DNA of 64,000 bases. Origin: Anaerocolumna sp. (lineage in GTDB: Bacteria > Bacillota > Clostridia > Lachnospirales > Lachnospiraceae). The number at the start of each line of letters is the position of its first letter. The first letter of the stretch is position 1. A program made the translations under genes and the position numbers. This document shows, one piece after another, positions 52,044 to 62,514 of this stretch. The stretch is taken from positions 1 through 64,000 of the forward strand of contig JAQSXJ010000009.1 in assembly GCA_029256725.1 (NCBI GenBank), written 5' to 3'. The notes under the pieces are model-generated. The model was not told the origin of the DNA and did no database searches. It worked only from the letters and a program-made list of their open reading frames with translations.

Positions 52044-54041
52044 TTATTTCTTACGAATCTCAAAATTTTCATTCTGGTTGGTCTTAACTTCGCCCTCTTT
52101 TGCTTCTCTAATCTGATTATTACGGATAATTGCATACCCCTTGGCTTCCTTCCCGACTTCAATGCCATAGGTACCGCTGTCTGTTATCTGATTCTTCTCA
52201 ATTAGCATATTCTCAAGCAGCCCGCTGTTAAAAAAGGAGATGCCCTGATATGTACTATCCGTAATCTCATTGTTTCTTATAATACACTCTGCCTGATTGT
52301 TAAAGCCTTCTACTGTATTGATCCAGACAGCTCCGTAATCCGCATGGATATTATTCTCCCTGCTTCCGCACCGCTCCAGTTTATTGTCTTCCACCAGAAT
52401 GGTACCTTTAAACACCTGAGGTTTAAAATTGGTGCTGATATTTACTCCTCCACCAAAGCATATGGTATCCTTTAACCAGTTTCCTTTAATCGTAATATCC
52501 TTCCCTCCATAAAGAGCAATGTTATTAGCAAGCCAGGGAAGTGCCACGGTATTATACAGTACTTTGTTATTTACTTCAAGAACCCCTCTGTTAAACATGG
52601 CAATACCATCATCACCGGTATTTCGGATATCATTCTGGGTAATCACGCAGTTAGAGGTTCCGGCACATAAATTAATACCATCAGCATAGGTATTTCTGAT
52701 ACGGCATCCCAGAATATTAATTCCGTCAGTAACGTCTGCCCATAACCCGACTTTCCAGTGTTCCATCCAAATATTCTGTAACCGTACGTTTTCCATGCCT
52801 TTTACAGGAGTTATCATGGAGAAGGCCGGCGGATCAAGAGTATCCCTTCGGCTGGTAACCTCTCCCAATAGAGAAAAATCATAAAAGGATATATTTCCTG
52901 CCCGTATGGTAAAAGCAGCCGCATTACCATGAAGCACCGTATGCCACATTCCGGCGCCACGGATAGTAATGTCATTCTCCTTTAATACAATACCGTTAAC
53001 AAATACCGGATCAGTAATTTCAAATACTCCTGCCGGAATATAAACTTCTTTTTTCTCTATCCCTGCTTCTTTGATACAGGCTGTTATTGCTTTGGCATCA
53101 TCCATACCATCATTGGCTATAGCTCCAAAATCCAGTACATTTAAGGCATTTTCCGGCATGGGAAGATATCCTGAAACTTCTTCTGTCTCAATACAGTCGA
53201 TAAGGTAATATTCTGCTGTGTTATCCTTGTCTTTCATTAATTTTAACTGGGTACCAGCCGGATAGGTTTTATCAAGGCTAATTCGGACATCATCAAAAAA
53301 CATATGTCCTCCACCTGCATTTGCAGTCTTAGGATCATTATTCCAGGGAAAATTACCATAAACCCAACTGTACTTAGAGGTGACTTCCACCGTCTGTTTC
53401 TTTTCTCCCATGTATAAACTGATACTATCTGTCAGGCCTTTTCCATCTTTACTGTCAGGAATGCAATACCTTAGTACCAGGGCATTGGCCGCCTTATTTA
53501 ACTGCAGTGAAACATAATCTCCCGTATTCCTTAAGGTTACATAACTTCTTTCAGAAGCTTCACTTGCAAAGCTTCTGTAGGTACGGTCCTCTTCGCTGAT
53601 TTCCCCATTCGTTTCACACTTTTCAGCCTCGTAGCTGTCATAGGTTACAAAAGCCCCCACCTTATTTCTTTTACCGCCGTCTTTAATTGTCAGCTTCTTA
53701 ATTTTACTTCCGTCCTCAAGGGTTATGCTGTTAACTCCTTTATTTAACCGGATGGTGGTTTCCTTTCCCTTTTGAGTTTGTGACTGCAGAATACCATTAA
53801 CGGATAAAGATACCTCACTGAATTTATCCCCGTTTATTTTTACGACATATTCTCCCTCCTTTTGTGCACTCACTCCATAGGTATAGGCAGTATCAAAAAC
53901 ATAGGCTTCCTCCTGTAAATAAACCGAGTCCTTCCTATCAATGAATCTTTCAGAAAAAAAGCTGATAATACCTGTTATCGATAGAAATAGCAAACAACTA
54001 GTTGTTATGATAATTAATTTTTTCCTATTTAGCTTCTTCAT
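52044..54041 (-). CDS. Membrane-anchored GH87-like protein (CBM plus beta-helix), probable alpha-1,3-glucanase/mycodextranase
   Basis: 665 aa. An N-terminal hydrophobic segment (about 9-28) after KKLNRKK is a signal or anchor, with no lipobox. Residues about 130-290 resemble a carbohydrate-binding module (YDSYEAEKCETNG; TGDYVSLQL; SKYSWVYG). From about 295 (NVLDFGAIANDGMDDAKAI) a right-handed beta-helix runs to the end, with many NN-ITD repeats. TYADGINLCAGT and NTGDDGIAMF carry the three Asp positions expected of GH87 (one plus a DD pair), which cut alpha-1,3-glucan or nigeran. The order CBM then helix also fits. Family assignment from memory; substrate inferred. Near GH31 and an ABC importer. 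Confidence 0.7.
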   Translation of the reverse strand: MKKLNRKKLIIITTSCLLFLSITGIISFFSERFIDRKDSVYLQEEAYVFDTAYTYGVSAQKEGEYVVKINGDKFSEVSLSVNGILQSQTQKGKETTIRLNKGVNSITLEDGSKIKKLTIKDGGKRNKVGAFVTYDSYEAEKCETNGEISEEDRTYRSFASEASERSYVTLRNTGDYVSLQLNKAANALVLRYCIPDSKDGKGLTDSISLYMGEKKQTVEVTSKYSWVYGNFPWNNDPKTANAGGGHMFFDDVRISLDKTYPAGTQLKLMKDKDNTAEYYLIDCIETEEVSGYLPMPENALNVLDFGAIANDGMDDAKAITACIKEAGIEKKEVYIPAGVFEITDPVFVNGIVLKENDITIRGAGMWHTVLHGNAAAFTIRAGNISFYDFSLLGEVTSRRDTLDPPAFSMITPVKGMENVRLQNIWMEHWKVGLWADVTDGINILGCRIRNTYADGINLCAGTSNCVITQNDIRNTGDDGIAMFNRGVLEVNNKVLYNTVALPWLANNIALYGGKDITIKGNWLKDTICFGGGVNISTNFKPQVFKGTILVEDNKLERCGSRENNIHADYGAVWINTVEGFNNQAECIIRNNEITDSTYQGISFFNSGLLENMLIEKNQITDSGTYGIEVGKEAKGYAIIRNNQIREAKEGEVKTNQNENFEIRKK

Positions 54042-54146
54042 AATTCCTCTCCTTAGAAAACATAGCTTTTAACATAGCCTTTTGTTCAAGTAATATCTTG
54101 GAGTTAACTTCTTCAGCATTTTTCTCCTTAGGGGATTATTAAATAA

Positions 54147-54241
54147 ATAAGGGGTTCCTAATACATACTTGTCAGAAGAACTTACACCAGCTCAATCCTG
54201 TTGAGGAATCTAATCTGCAATCGTATTATGAAACCCCTTAT
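54147..54241. other. Inverted repeat between beta-helix and GH31 genes
   Basis: ATAAGGGGTT (54147-54156) pairs perfectly with AACCCCTTAT (54232-54241), and the pairing extends inward through AATAC/GTATT (54159-54163 and 54223-54227) after a small internal loop. The loop is about 60 bases. It lies about 85 bp downstream of the GH31 stop on the minus strand and may end or process the GH31 transcript. Confidence 0.5.
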
Positions 54242-54325
54242 AAATTTGTATCCTTACTCACTATTTACCGGTCCACTGTAGATAATCCTCTGTTAAAGAG
54301 TTATCCTTTATATCCTCAGGTGATA

Positions 54326-56623
54326 TTACTTTAAATTAATCTCAAGTTTTCTTCCTTCAAAAGGTATTTCTCTTTCTTCACCGTTTACCCGAAGGATAAA
54401 GGAGCTATAAATCTTCTCAAACCCGCTGTGTGAAAGCTCTGCCGTAAAAATTCCTTCTTCTGTAATAGCGAATTCATATTGGTTATACACACCCTCTTTA
54501 TAATCAAAACTCTCTCCGTCATCCTGGTAATGGGTATATACCCCCTCTCCATTGTAGATATCAAGAATTAAGGATGTGATCTCCTTTTCTCCTACATATT
54601 GCTGTGGCCAATAGTTGGGTATGATAGAACCTTTCTTTACGTATAAGGGGCAAACCTCAAGAGGTGCATCTGCAATGTAATATCTGCCGCCCTCTACGAC
54701 ATTTCCTGTCCAGTATTCCACCCATTTTCCCTCGGGCAGATACACCATACGGTTAAGAGCTCCCTGCATTACCACCGGTGCAACCAGGAGTTTTTCACCT
54801 ACCAGGAACTGATCGTTGCATTCACGAACTCTAGGGTCCGCTTCATAATGAAGTACAAGAGGTCTTAGGACAGGAAGTCCATTTTGCTCTCCTTCCACAA
54901 ATAAATCATAGAAATATGGCAGCAGCTTATATCTTAATTCTACATACTTACGGTAAATGTCCAGGGTCTTCTCACCAAACTGCCAGGGTTCCTGATAGAA
55001 GCTGCCCTTATTGGAATGGTTTCTGAACAGCGGTGAAAAGCATCCCACCTGCACCCACCTGGTTAAGAGTTCCGCTGTAGTATCAGAGCCAAAACCACCA
55101 ACATCTGTGCCCACAAAACTCATACCGCTTAAGCCTAAATTACACAATTGGGGAACCGCCATTTGTAAATGCGCCCAAATGCTGTGGTTATCTCCTGTCC
55201 AGGCTGTGGTATATTTCTGACTTCCGCTATAGCAGGCTCTGGTAATGACAAAAGGCCTTCTCTTATCATGCTTCTTTAGACCTTCATAGGTTGCCTTGGA
55301 CATGAAGTGGCCATACACGTTATGCATTTCACCATGGGTTGCCTTTCTCTCTTCATCTGAAAATAATATATCCTCAGGAATCTCACCTTGAAAGCTGGCA
55401 GGTTCGTTCATATCATTCCATACACCCCGAACTCCGTAGTCTAACAGAAATTTCTGGTTATCTGCCCACCACACTCTCACCTTTTCTTTTCCAAAGTCCG
55501 GATAAACAGAATCGCCCGGCCATACCTGATTCACATAGATTTCACCTTCCGGTGTTTTGACGAAATAATCCCTTTCCACCCCTTCGTCATAAACCTTGTA
55601 ACCTTCTTCCACTTTCACTCCGGGATCAATAATCGTAACTATCTTAAACCCGTCTACTCCCAAATCCTTAATCATTTTCTTAGGATCGTCATAGGAAGTC
55701 TTATTCCAGGTAAATACCTTATATCTTTCCATATAATCGATATCTAAGTGTATAGTATCGCAGGGTATGTGATTATCTCTTAATTCTTTCGCCAGCTTTC
55801 TGACATCACTTTCCGTTTCATAACCCCATCTGGACTGATGATACCCAAGGCTCCACAGCTGGGGTCTGTTGACCCTGCCGGTAAGGCTGGTGTAGCCTTT
55901 TATGATGTCCTTTATCCCTTCCCCCGTAAAGAAGTAATAGTCAAGGTTTCCCTGGTCTGCAGCAAAATAAAAGTAATTGCTGCTTTCCTTCCCCATATCC
56001 CAGTAAGAACGGTTGGTGTTGTCAAAAAATATACCGTATACACTATTAGTCTTTACAGTAATCAGAAACGGTATGGTTTTATATAAAGTCTTATAGCTGT
56101 CTACCTGAGGCGTGGGATCATCCGTATTCCACATTTCATAATCGTAACCTCTTTTATTTAAAAACCCGGTCTTGTCTCCAAGCCCGTAGAAATATTCATC
56201 ACCTTCCAGTTCTTTCATCACCTGAAGCTTGTGGTTGTTCACTTCATTCTTAAGCTGATGTCCTTCTTTCGCCATCAGTTCAATTAATTCTTCGCTAAGT
56301 ACGAGGCGAAGCTTACGCTCACCGCGGTAATCCTTACATAAAACACTACCGTCTGCTTTATAAATATCCACCAGAAAATCATCATATATTTTGACGGTTA
56401 CTTTCTGCGTTTTTATAGCCAGACAGTCCCCTTCCATGGCAGCACTAAATTCTGTATCCCATAATACAGACTCCTCAATTGCTTTTGATTTTCCGTTGTC
56501 ATAAAATTTTGAAAACACATGTATTATGAGGTCACTTATAATAGAAATTGTACACCTGCCATTTTCAAATTCGATCTCTACGTTTTGCTGCTTTGTTTCA
56601 AAATTTACTATTTTTCCAAACAT
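54326..56623 (-). CDS. GH31 alpha-glucosidase
   Basis: 765 aa from the ATG at 56623 (GGAG 6 bases upstream); a GTG 4 codons earlier is rejected. N-terminal beta-sandwich (to about 235), then the barrel: LWSLGYHQSRWGY, DTIHLDIDYMERYKVFTW, nucleophile Asp in GVWNDMNEPASF, acid/base region WTGDNHSIWAHL and FVGTDVGGFG, then LLPYFYDLF. No signal peptide, so cytoplasmic. GH31 releases alpha-linked glucose (maltose, isomaltose, nigerose type) or xylose. The neighbouring GH87-like enzyme suggests nigero-oligosaccharides as substrate (inference). Confidence 0.93.
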   Translation of the reverse strand: MFGKIVNFETKQQNVEIEFENGRCTISIISDLIIHVFSKFYDNGKSKAIEESVLWDTEFSAAMEGDCLAIKTQKVTVKIYDDFLVDIYKADGSVLCKDYRGERKLRLVLSEELIELMAKEGHQLKNEVNNHKLQVMKELEGDEYFYGLGDKTGFLNKRGYDYEMWNTDDPTPQVDSYKTLYKTIPFLITVKTNSVYGIFFDNTNRSYWDMGKESSNYFYFAADQGNLDYYFFTGEGIKDIIKGYTSLTGRVNRPQLWSLGYHQSRWGYETESDVRKLAKELRDNHIPCDTIHLDIDYMERYKVFTWNKTSYDDPKKMIKDLGVDGFKIVTIIDPGVKVEEGYKVYDEGVERDYFVKTPEGEIYVNQVWPGDSVYPDFGKEKVRVWWADNQKFLLDYGVRGVWNDMNEPASFQGEIPEDILFSDEERKATHGEMHNVYGHFMSKATYEGLKKHDKRRPFVITRACYSGSQKYTTAWTGDNHSIWAHLQMAVPQLCNLGLSGMSFVGTDVGGFGSDTTAELLTRWVQVGCFSPLFRNHSNKGSFYQEPWQFGEKTLDIYRKYVELRYKLLPYFYDLFVEGEQNGLPVLRPLVLHYEADPRVRECNDQFLVGEKLLVAPVVMQGALNRMVYLPEGKWVEYWTGNVVEGGRYYIADAPLEVCPLYVKKGSIIPNYWPQQYVGEKEITSLILDIYNGEGVYTHYQDDGESFDYKEGVYNQYEFAITEEGIFTAELSHSGFEKIYSSFILRVNGEEREIPFEGRKLEINLK

Positions 56624-56754
56624 TCTGAACTCCACTTCCTCTTATAGTGCATAATCTCTTGTTGTGATACTGCTGTAATACTGCTGTAATACATTTATTT
56701 TATCTAGTACAATATTTTCATATTAACCAGACTGATTACTTGTTAAACCTCCTG

Positions 56755-56817
56755 AGATGGCATAAAAAAACCTCGGCGTAGCACCACTATACCTGTGTTT
56801 TTTAGATGCCACCTCTG
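56755..56817. other. Imperfect inverted repeat upstream of GH31
   Basis: GAGATGGCATAAAAAAAC (56755-56772) is complementary to the later GTTTTTTAGATGCCACCTC (56798-56816) apart from a two-base bulge and one mismatch. It lies in the 409-bp gap between the GH31 start and the binding-protein stop and could be in the GH31 leader on the minus strand. Together with the hairpin at 56888-56930 it is the only structure I see there. Confidence 0.5.
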
Positions 56818-56887
56818 AATGTTTATCCTGTATACTCAGTTCAGTTATTTGTAAAACAATGTCCTGGAATATATCTAAAAAACTACT

Positions 56888-56930
56888 TGTGCCGGCAAGT
56901 TATTGGTACAGATATTGGCTTGCCGGCACA
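56888..56930 (-). terminator. Terminator of the ABC sugar importer operon
   Basis: TGTGCCGGCAAG (56888-56899) pairs perfectly with CTTGCCGGCACA (56919-56930), loop of 19. Reading leftward on the minus strand it is followed by TAGTTTTTTAG. It lies about 100 bp past the binding-protein gene stop. Confidence 0.8.
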
Positions 56931-57032
56931 TTAATTTTATTTTATACTGTATTTTTTATGAACCTTTATACCGTAGCTGAATTCTTTGCAGTTGCTGCTA
57001 CAAGACGGGTAAAGTGTTTTATATCTATCAAT

Positions 57033-58628
57033 TTATTTTGCATTAGCCTGATAGGTTTCAAAAGCATCTACCTGAATTTTCATGAAATCCTCATAACCCA
57101 TTTGCTTTAAGGTCTCAAGGTAAGTATTCCATTCTTCTTCAACTCCGCCTTCTGTTACCCACTTAGCCTGCATGGTTGTAACATATGAATTGATATCCAT
57201 ATAAAGTGTTGATAAATCATTTAATTGCTCATTGGTATAACTTACATTGGGATATGCAGGTTTTGCATATTGGCTTAAATTTTTATCAAGTTCAAGTTTC
57301 AGTCCATCACCACTGTCTGTAGGTAATTTCACTTTGTCATTGAAACCATCTGCTATATATTTAGGACCAAAGTCACGAAGAGAATTGACCCATGCAAAGG
57401 TATCTGCGGAATCTCCATTGGTAGGAGGCAGCAGGGAGTAAGTATCTCCTTCTTTTTGAACACCTACGCCAAAGGAACCGTAGAAAGTCTGGATAGATGC
57501 ATCTTCTGTATAGAACTGGTCCATCCAGCGAAGAAGTGCTCCTGGATCTTGACAGTTATTTGTGATCATGAATTCATTTCTGCTGTAATTCCAATGCTCC
57601 GGATCAGAAGAGATATAACGCTCTCCGTCTGGACCCTGTAAGGCTGTCAAAGCTGTGTACTGTGAGGAATTGGGACCAAAGGTTGCATCAGCTGTCCAGC
57701 CGGGTGCAGAACCTACTAAAGCTGTTTCATTCATAAGTTTTGCGTCTCTCATGGAGGTATCCTGTGTATAGACTTCAGGGTCAATCAGACCTTCACTATA
57801 AGCTTTATTCATCCACTTAATACCTTCACGGTAAGAATCAAGAGTAGGTAGGTAAGCCGGCTGTCCGTCTTTGATAGACATCAAATAAGTATTATCTGCT
57901 CCAATGGTCATACCAAAAGGAAGTAAGAAGAACATTGTGGTATCGGCATACCCCTGTCCATAAGGAATTTCATCATTGGGATCGCCGTTTCCGTTGGCAT
58001 CCTGTTCTTTGAACGCTTTTAATACATTATAGTATTCCTCATAAGTCTGAGGCATGGAGAGACCTAAGTTATCAAGCCATGTCTGATTAATGAACATCTG
58101 GTTTGCTACAACCGGTCTGCAGGGTTTTTTACTTGGAAGTCCGTAAATATGTCCGTCAGAAGAAGTTGCAAGAGCCTTCATTGTCGGATCCTTTTCAAGA
58201 ATAGCTTTAAAATTAGGCATGTTTTCATCAATATAATCATCCAAAGCGATAAAGGAATTCTGGTTGGATGCGATTTCAGCTGCTGAAAAACAGATGGAAC
58301 CTAAAAATGCATCCGGTAAATCACCGCCGGCCATTAATACTGCTTTTTTATCACCCCAGTCAGAGTTAAGAATAGTTTCCCATTGAATATTAATACCTGC
58401 AGTTTCAGCGGCTGTATCTACAAAACCTTCATGGTAAGCTTCGCCCCAGTCTGCCCAACGAACCGTAGCCACCTTAAAAGCCTTCTGTTCTGCTGTTTCA
58501 TTTCCTTTGCCCTGACTTTCCTGAGAGGTTGGATTTGTGTTATTATCTCCTCCCTTTCCCCCGCAGCCTGTTAATGAGACTGCTAACATTGCTGCCATAA
58601 CGATGACACTCACTGCTTTCTTAAACAT
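57033..58628 (-). CDS. Sugar ABC transporter substrate-binding lipoprotein (LplA-type)
   Basis: 531 aa from the ATG at 58628 with GGAGGAG 6 bases upstream; a TTG 5 codons earlier is inside that site. Signal peptide with lipobox SLTGC, lipid Cys at about residue 22, then a Gly/Asn/Ser/Gln linker. The family 1 solute-binding domain follows, with KKPCRPVVANQMFINQTWLD (shown in part) and a DANGNGDPNDEIPYG segment, a calcium-like loop typical of Lachnospiraceae and Paenibacillus LplA/YtcQ proteins for oligosaccharides or uronates. Last gene of the three-gene importer operon; ligand unknown. Confidence 0.91.
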   Translation of the reverse strand: MFKKAVSVIVMAAMLAVSLTGCGGKGGDNNTNPTSQESQGKGNETAEQKAFKVATVRWADWGEAYHEGFVDTAAETAGINIQWETILNSDWGDKKAVLMAGGDLPDAFLGSICFSAAEIASNQNSFIALDDYIDENMPNFKAILEKDPTMKALATSSDGHIYGLPSKKPCRPVVANQMFINQTWLDNLGLSMPQTYEEYYNVLKAFKEQDANGNGDPNDEIPYGQGYADTTMFFLLPFGMTIGADNTYLMSIKDGQPAYLPTLDSYREGIKWMNKAYSEGLIDPEVYTQDTSMRDAKLMNETALVGSAPGWTADATFGPNSSQYTALTALQGPDGERYISSDPEHWNYSRNEFMITNNCQDPGALLRWMDQFYTEDASIQTFYGSFGVGVQKEGDTYSLLPPTNGDSADTFAWVNSLRDFGPKYIADGFNDKVKLPTDSGDGLKLELDKNLSQYAKPAYPNVSYTNEQLNDLSTLYMDINSYVTTMQAKWVTEGGVEEEWNTYLETLKQMGYEDFMKIQVDAFETYQANAK

Positions 58629-58643
58629 AACTATCTCCTCCAA

Positions 58644-59552
58644 TTATTCTTTAATGGCACCTATCATAACCCCTTGATTAAAGTACTTTTGCAGAAAAGG
58701 ATATAAGCACATAATCGGAATAGTTGAGATTACAATTGATGCATATTTCATCATATCAGACAGTCTTCGAAGCTCAGATGCCATTTCCCCTGTAGCAGCT
58801 CCAAGGAGTGACTGATTAGATATCAGGATTCTACGCAGTAATAGCTGTAATGGTTGTAAGTTCGCACTCTGTAAGTAAATCAGAGCGTTAAACCAGGAAT
58901 TCCATATACCTACTGCCGTCCATAATCCAATTACGGCAATAATTGCCTTGGATAAGGGTATTGCGAAACGAAAGAAATATCTTATGGTACCGCATCCGTC
59001 AATCTGAGCAGATTCCCATAAACCTTCCGGTAAGCTTGAATTAAAAAATGTCCTTGCCACAATAATATTATAAGTAGATACCGAAAAAGGTACTATCATA
59101 ACCCAGAAGGAATCTAATAAATTAAAGTCCTTTACTACCAGATAAATAGGAATCAGACCGCCGCTGATAAACATTGGTATAATATAAAATAAATTAATCC
59201 ACTTTCTTCCTACCATATCTTTTCGTGACATGGCATATCCGGCGGTAATATTAACTAATAATGCAACCAGCGTACCAGTTAAGGTATAAATTATCGTATT
59301 CCCATAACTGCGCCAGATAGCTGTCTGTTTAAACAATTCCCGGTATCCATCCAGTATCCACTTCTTCGGCCAGACCCATACATTTCCATTGGCAACATCT
59401 GCAGGATTACTAAAGGATGCTATAATAATAAACCAAAGAGGATAAATAACTGCCAATATCATTAATACCGCAATAGCATGGATAACGAAATCAACTATTC
59501 TGTCCTGACGGCTCTTTTTCATCTTAACGGGTTTTACCTTATGTTTGTTCAT
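58644..59552 (-). CDS. Carbohydrate ABC transporter permease (LplC/YtcP-type)
   Basis: 302 aa, six membrane helices. The coupling-helix motif of the family is visible as EGLWESAQIDGCGTIRYFFR, and the N-terminal IYPLWFIIIASFSNP matches MalG/LplC-like proteins. The C-terminal GVMIGAIKE is the standard ending for this subgroup. It pairs with the upstream permease to import an oligosaccharide. No ATPase gene is present, so a shared MsmX-type ATPase elsewhere is presumed. Confidence 0.93.
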   Translation of the reverse strand: MNKHKVKPVKMKKSRQDRIVDFVIHAIAVLMILAVIYPLWFIIIASFSNPADVANGNVWVWPKKWILDGYRELFKQTAIWRSYGNTIIYTLTGTLVALLVNITAGYAMSRKDMVGRKWINLFYIIPMFISGGLIPIYLVVKDFNLLDSFWVMIVPFSVSTYNIIVARTFFNSSLPEGLWESAQIDGCGTIRYFFRFAIPLSKAIIAVIGLWTAVGIWNSWFNALIYLQSANLQPLQLLLRRILISNQSLLGAATGEMASELRRLSDMMKYASIVISTIPIMCLYPFLQKYFNQGVMIGAIKE

Positions 59553-59564
59553 GAAAACCCCTCC

Positions 59565-60503
59565 TTATATCAAACCGGTATCTGTAGTTTTCTTAGAAAT
59601 CCAGTTAACTACTAAGAGTACCGCCAAATTTACTACTGTATTGAACAAACCGATAGCCGTAGACAGACTGTATTGAAAGCTCTGCATACCAACTTTATAG
59701 ACATAGGTAGAAATAATCTCACTTCCCATGGAATTCTGTGTATTTTGTAACAGCAGTACTTTCTCAAAACCTACACTTAAAATACCGCCTGCTCTTAAGA
59801 TTAACAGTATCATGGCAGTAGATAGTATCAGCGGAATATCTATATACCGAATTTTCTGCATGGTAGATGCACCATCAATGGTAGCAGCTTCATAATATGT
59901 AGGATCTATAGCAGACAAAGCCGCCAGATAAATAATACTGTCCCAGCCTAAATGCTGCCAGATATCGCTCCACACATATACATGCTTAAACGCAGATACA
60001 CTTGCCATAAAGTTGGGTAACTCCACACCAAACAGCCTGAAAAAGTTTGCTATGATTCCGCTGCTGGGTGACAAAAAGATCAGAATCAGGCCACACATAA
60101 CCATAGTGGAAATAAAGTGCGGAAGGTAGGTTGTTACCTGAAACACTTTTTTAAATTTCTGGTTTCTGATCTGATTGCATAACAACGCCAATGCAATAGG
60201 CAGAGGAAACCCGACTATAATTCCGTAAAGACTGATAGATAATGTATTTTTGAGTGTAAGTGCAAACTGGTATGAATTGAAAAACTTTATAAAATGTTTG
60301 AAGCCTACCCAGGGACTCCCCATAATCCCAAGTGCCGGTGAATAATCTTTAAAGGCAATTATAAGACCATACATCGGTATATACGCAAAGCAGAACAAAA
60401 GTACAGCAGAAGGAAATAAAAGTATATACAGTGGAATACTCCTCTTTAATCCTCTGCCCAAAGAAACTTTTGCACCTTTGGTACCATTTGATATTTTTTT
60501 CAT
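59565..60503 (-). CDS. Carbohydrate ABC transporter permease (LplB/YteP-type)
   Basis: 312 aa from the ATG at 60503, preceded by AGGAGGA; the open frame extends 19 codons further. Six membrane helices, with family segments CFAYIPMYGLIIAFKDYSP, WVGFKHFIKFF and the coupling motif YYEAATIDGASTMQKIRYIDIP. First gene of the importer operon and divergent from the histidine kinase gene, with a 199-bp gap (60504-60702) that likely carries the regulator's operator. Confidence 0.93.
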   Translation of the reverse strand: MKKISNGTKGAKVSLGRGLKRSIPLYILLFPSAVLLFCFAYIPMYGLIIAFKDYSPALGIMGSPWVGFKHFIKFFNSYQFALTLKNTLSISLYGIIVGFPLPIALALLCNQIRNQKFKKVFQVTTYLPHFISTMVMCGLILIFLSPSSGIIANFFRLFGVELPNFMASVSAFKHVYVWSDIWQHLGWDSIIYLAALSAIDPTYYEAATIDGASTMQKIRYIDIPLILSTAMILLILRAGGILSVGFEKVLLLQNTQNSMGSEIISTYVYKVGMQSFQYSLSTAIGLFNTVVNLAVLLVVNWISKKTTDTGLI

Positions 60504-60702
60504 TTTTCGTCCTCCTATAGTGGGAATTTTATCACATTTATACAAGGGTCTATAGAACAATTCCGACTTTACCCTAGCACTATTTCGTCTTCCTGGGAAA
60601 TTTGCTAGTATCTAAGAGTCTATTCTTGTATAATAGTGATAAACTAAATGGTAAATAGACCTTTATAAATCCAACCATAGAATTACCATTACAGGAGCTT
60701 AC

Positions 60703-62412
60703 ATGAGAAAAAAAAGTCACAGATCCAGTCATTCACTGGAGCATTATATAAAAGTATTGATCAGTTTGTCCATTCCAATTATCGTAATCAATATTATGGT
60801 TAGCTTTTTCTCCATTATCACAACCAGGCAGCAGAATGTAACTCATATTTCCAACACCATAACTCTATACCAGAATGAAACGGTTCGAAAAACAGTAGCA
60901 GTAGAACATTTTGTCCGCTGGACAGCCATTCATGAGCCGCTGGTAGAAACCCTGGAGACCAGTACTGATTTTGGAGACCGCAGGGATGCCATCTCTACTT
61001 TTCGTACAAGAGTAAGTGATAATCAGTATGCTACAGGAAGGGAGTATCAGTATTTCTTGTATTTGAAGGAGCAGGACCTTTTCTTTAACAGTTCGGCTCT
61101 TAACCTCTCCTATTCAGACTATCTAATCTGCAAAAAGGAATTTCTCAAAAAAATTGAAAGCGGAGAAACCTTAAAAAACAGCAGCGACTGGAAGATTTTA
61201 AAGATACGGAAGAATTATTACTTTTACTATATTATTACCTATAATAACCGAACTTTCATTTCACTGATTTCAGCCAGAGATATTTTGACCCCTCTTGAAG
61301 ATGTAAACCTTGGTGCCAATGGATATATGCTTATGAAGGATGCAAACAATACCGTCCTTGCTGGCACCGATTCAAAAAAGGAACACAGCACTGGTAATCC
61401 TCTTTTTTTAAGCCGTTTATATTTTGGCAATGAAGAATCAAATCTGCCTTTTACTTTAAATATTTATATTGATAACTGGTCCTATGAGCGGATTATTATT
61501 ATCCAGATTTTTGTGATTCTTATGGCATTTATTGTTGCCTTCACTTTATTTGTATTTTTGTTTTATATGCAGAAAAAGGTGATAAAGCCAATACAGAATT
61601 TTTCTTATAATCTCTCTAAGATAAATGAAGGAACCAACCTGTTAGACTTACAGGACGGCAATATTATTGAGCTGGAACAGGCCAGTATGCAGTTTAAGAA
61701 TCTGATGCGGGAAATAACCAAGTTAAAGATCACCTTATACGAAGAGGAACTTGAGAAGAAACGCATCCAAATAGGGTTCTTACAACAGCAGATAAGACCA
61801 CATTTCTATTTAAACTGCCTGACTACCATATACAGTATGGCACAGACAAAGAATTACAAAGAGATTGAGTCCATGGCGCTGTTTACCTCCAAATATCTGC
61901 GTTACCTGTTCCAGACGAATAAGGATTTTATAAAGCTGGAATATGAATTAAACCATGTCAATGATTATTTAAATATACAATCCTTAAGATACGGTTCTGC
62001 TTTTTCCTATCAGTATAATATAGAACCCGGAGCAGATGAGGCGGTCATACCTCCCCTTATCCTTATGACCTTTATTGAAAATACCATAAAGCACTGTGTA
62101 TCTCTAACCATTACCTTGAAAATTACTTTATCGGTGCAAAAATGCAGGAGATGGGGAAAAGATTACCTGAAAATCCTTTTGAAAGACTCCGGTCCCGGGT
62201 TTAGCAATGAGGCACTTAATGTATTGAACAGCTGTCAGTCCCTAACCGGTGAGGATGGCAGCAGAATTGGAATTAGCAATACCAAAGAAAGACTCACCTT
62301 TTTATATGGTGAAGAATATGAATTGAATTTCTCCAATAATATAGATATGGGTGCTTGTATTGAACTATTATTGCCTTTTGATACAGAAAGTAAAAAGGAG
62401 GATAATATATGA
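60703..62412 (+). CDS. YesM-type sensor histidine kinase
   Basis: 569 aa, AGGAGC before the ATG. One membrane helix (about 20-42), a long extracellular sensor domain (about 43-265), a second helix (about 267-290) and a HAMP region. The histidine kinase core has QQQIRPHFYLNCLTT with phosphorylated H367 and an ATPase domain with ENTIKHC, DSGPGF and IGISNTKERL. This is the YesM/LytS-like group that senses sugars or cell-surface signals. A TATAAT box at 60629-60634 is a possible promoter -10. It pairs with the response regulator gene 102 bp downstream. Confidence 0.93.
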   Translation: MRKKSHRSSHSLEHYIKVLISLSIPIIVINIMVSFFSIITTRQQNVTHISNTITLYQNETVRKTVAVEHFVRWTAIHEPLVETLETSTDFGDRRDAISTFRTRVSDNQYATGREYQYFLYLKEQDLFFNSSALNLSYSDYLICKKEFLKKIESGETLKNSSDWKILKIRKNYYFYYIITYNNRTFISLISARDILTPLEDVNLGANGYMLMKDANNTVLAGTDSKKEHSTGNPLFLSRLYFGNEESNLPFTLNIYIDNWSYERIIIIQIFVILMAFIVAFTLFVFLFYMQKKVIKPIQNFSYNLSKINEGTNLLDLQDGNIIELEQASMQFKNLMREITKLKITLYEEELEKKRIQIGFLQQQIRPHFYLNCLTTIYSMAQTKNYKEIESMALFTSKYLRYLFQTNKDFIKLEYELNHVNDYLNIQSLRYGSAFSYQYNIEPGADEAVIPPLILMTFIENTIKHCVSLTITLKITLSVQKCRRWGKDYLKILLKDSGPGFSNEALNVLNSCQSLTGEDGSRIGISNTKERLTFLYGEEYELNFSNNIDMGACIELLLPFDTESKKEDNI

Positions 62413-62514
62413 TGGATTAAGTTTTCACCTCTTCCAGATATAAAAATGCTGTATTTTAAGCCTTTTCTACCTGATAGGGGAAGAACTAGGATTCAACATA
62501 TATAGAAGAACTTT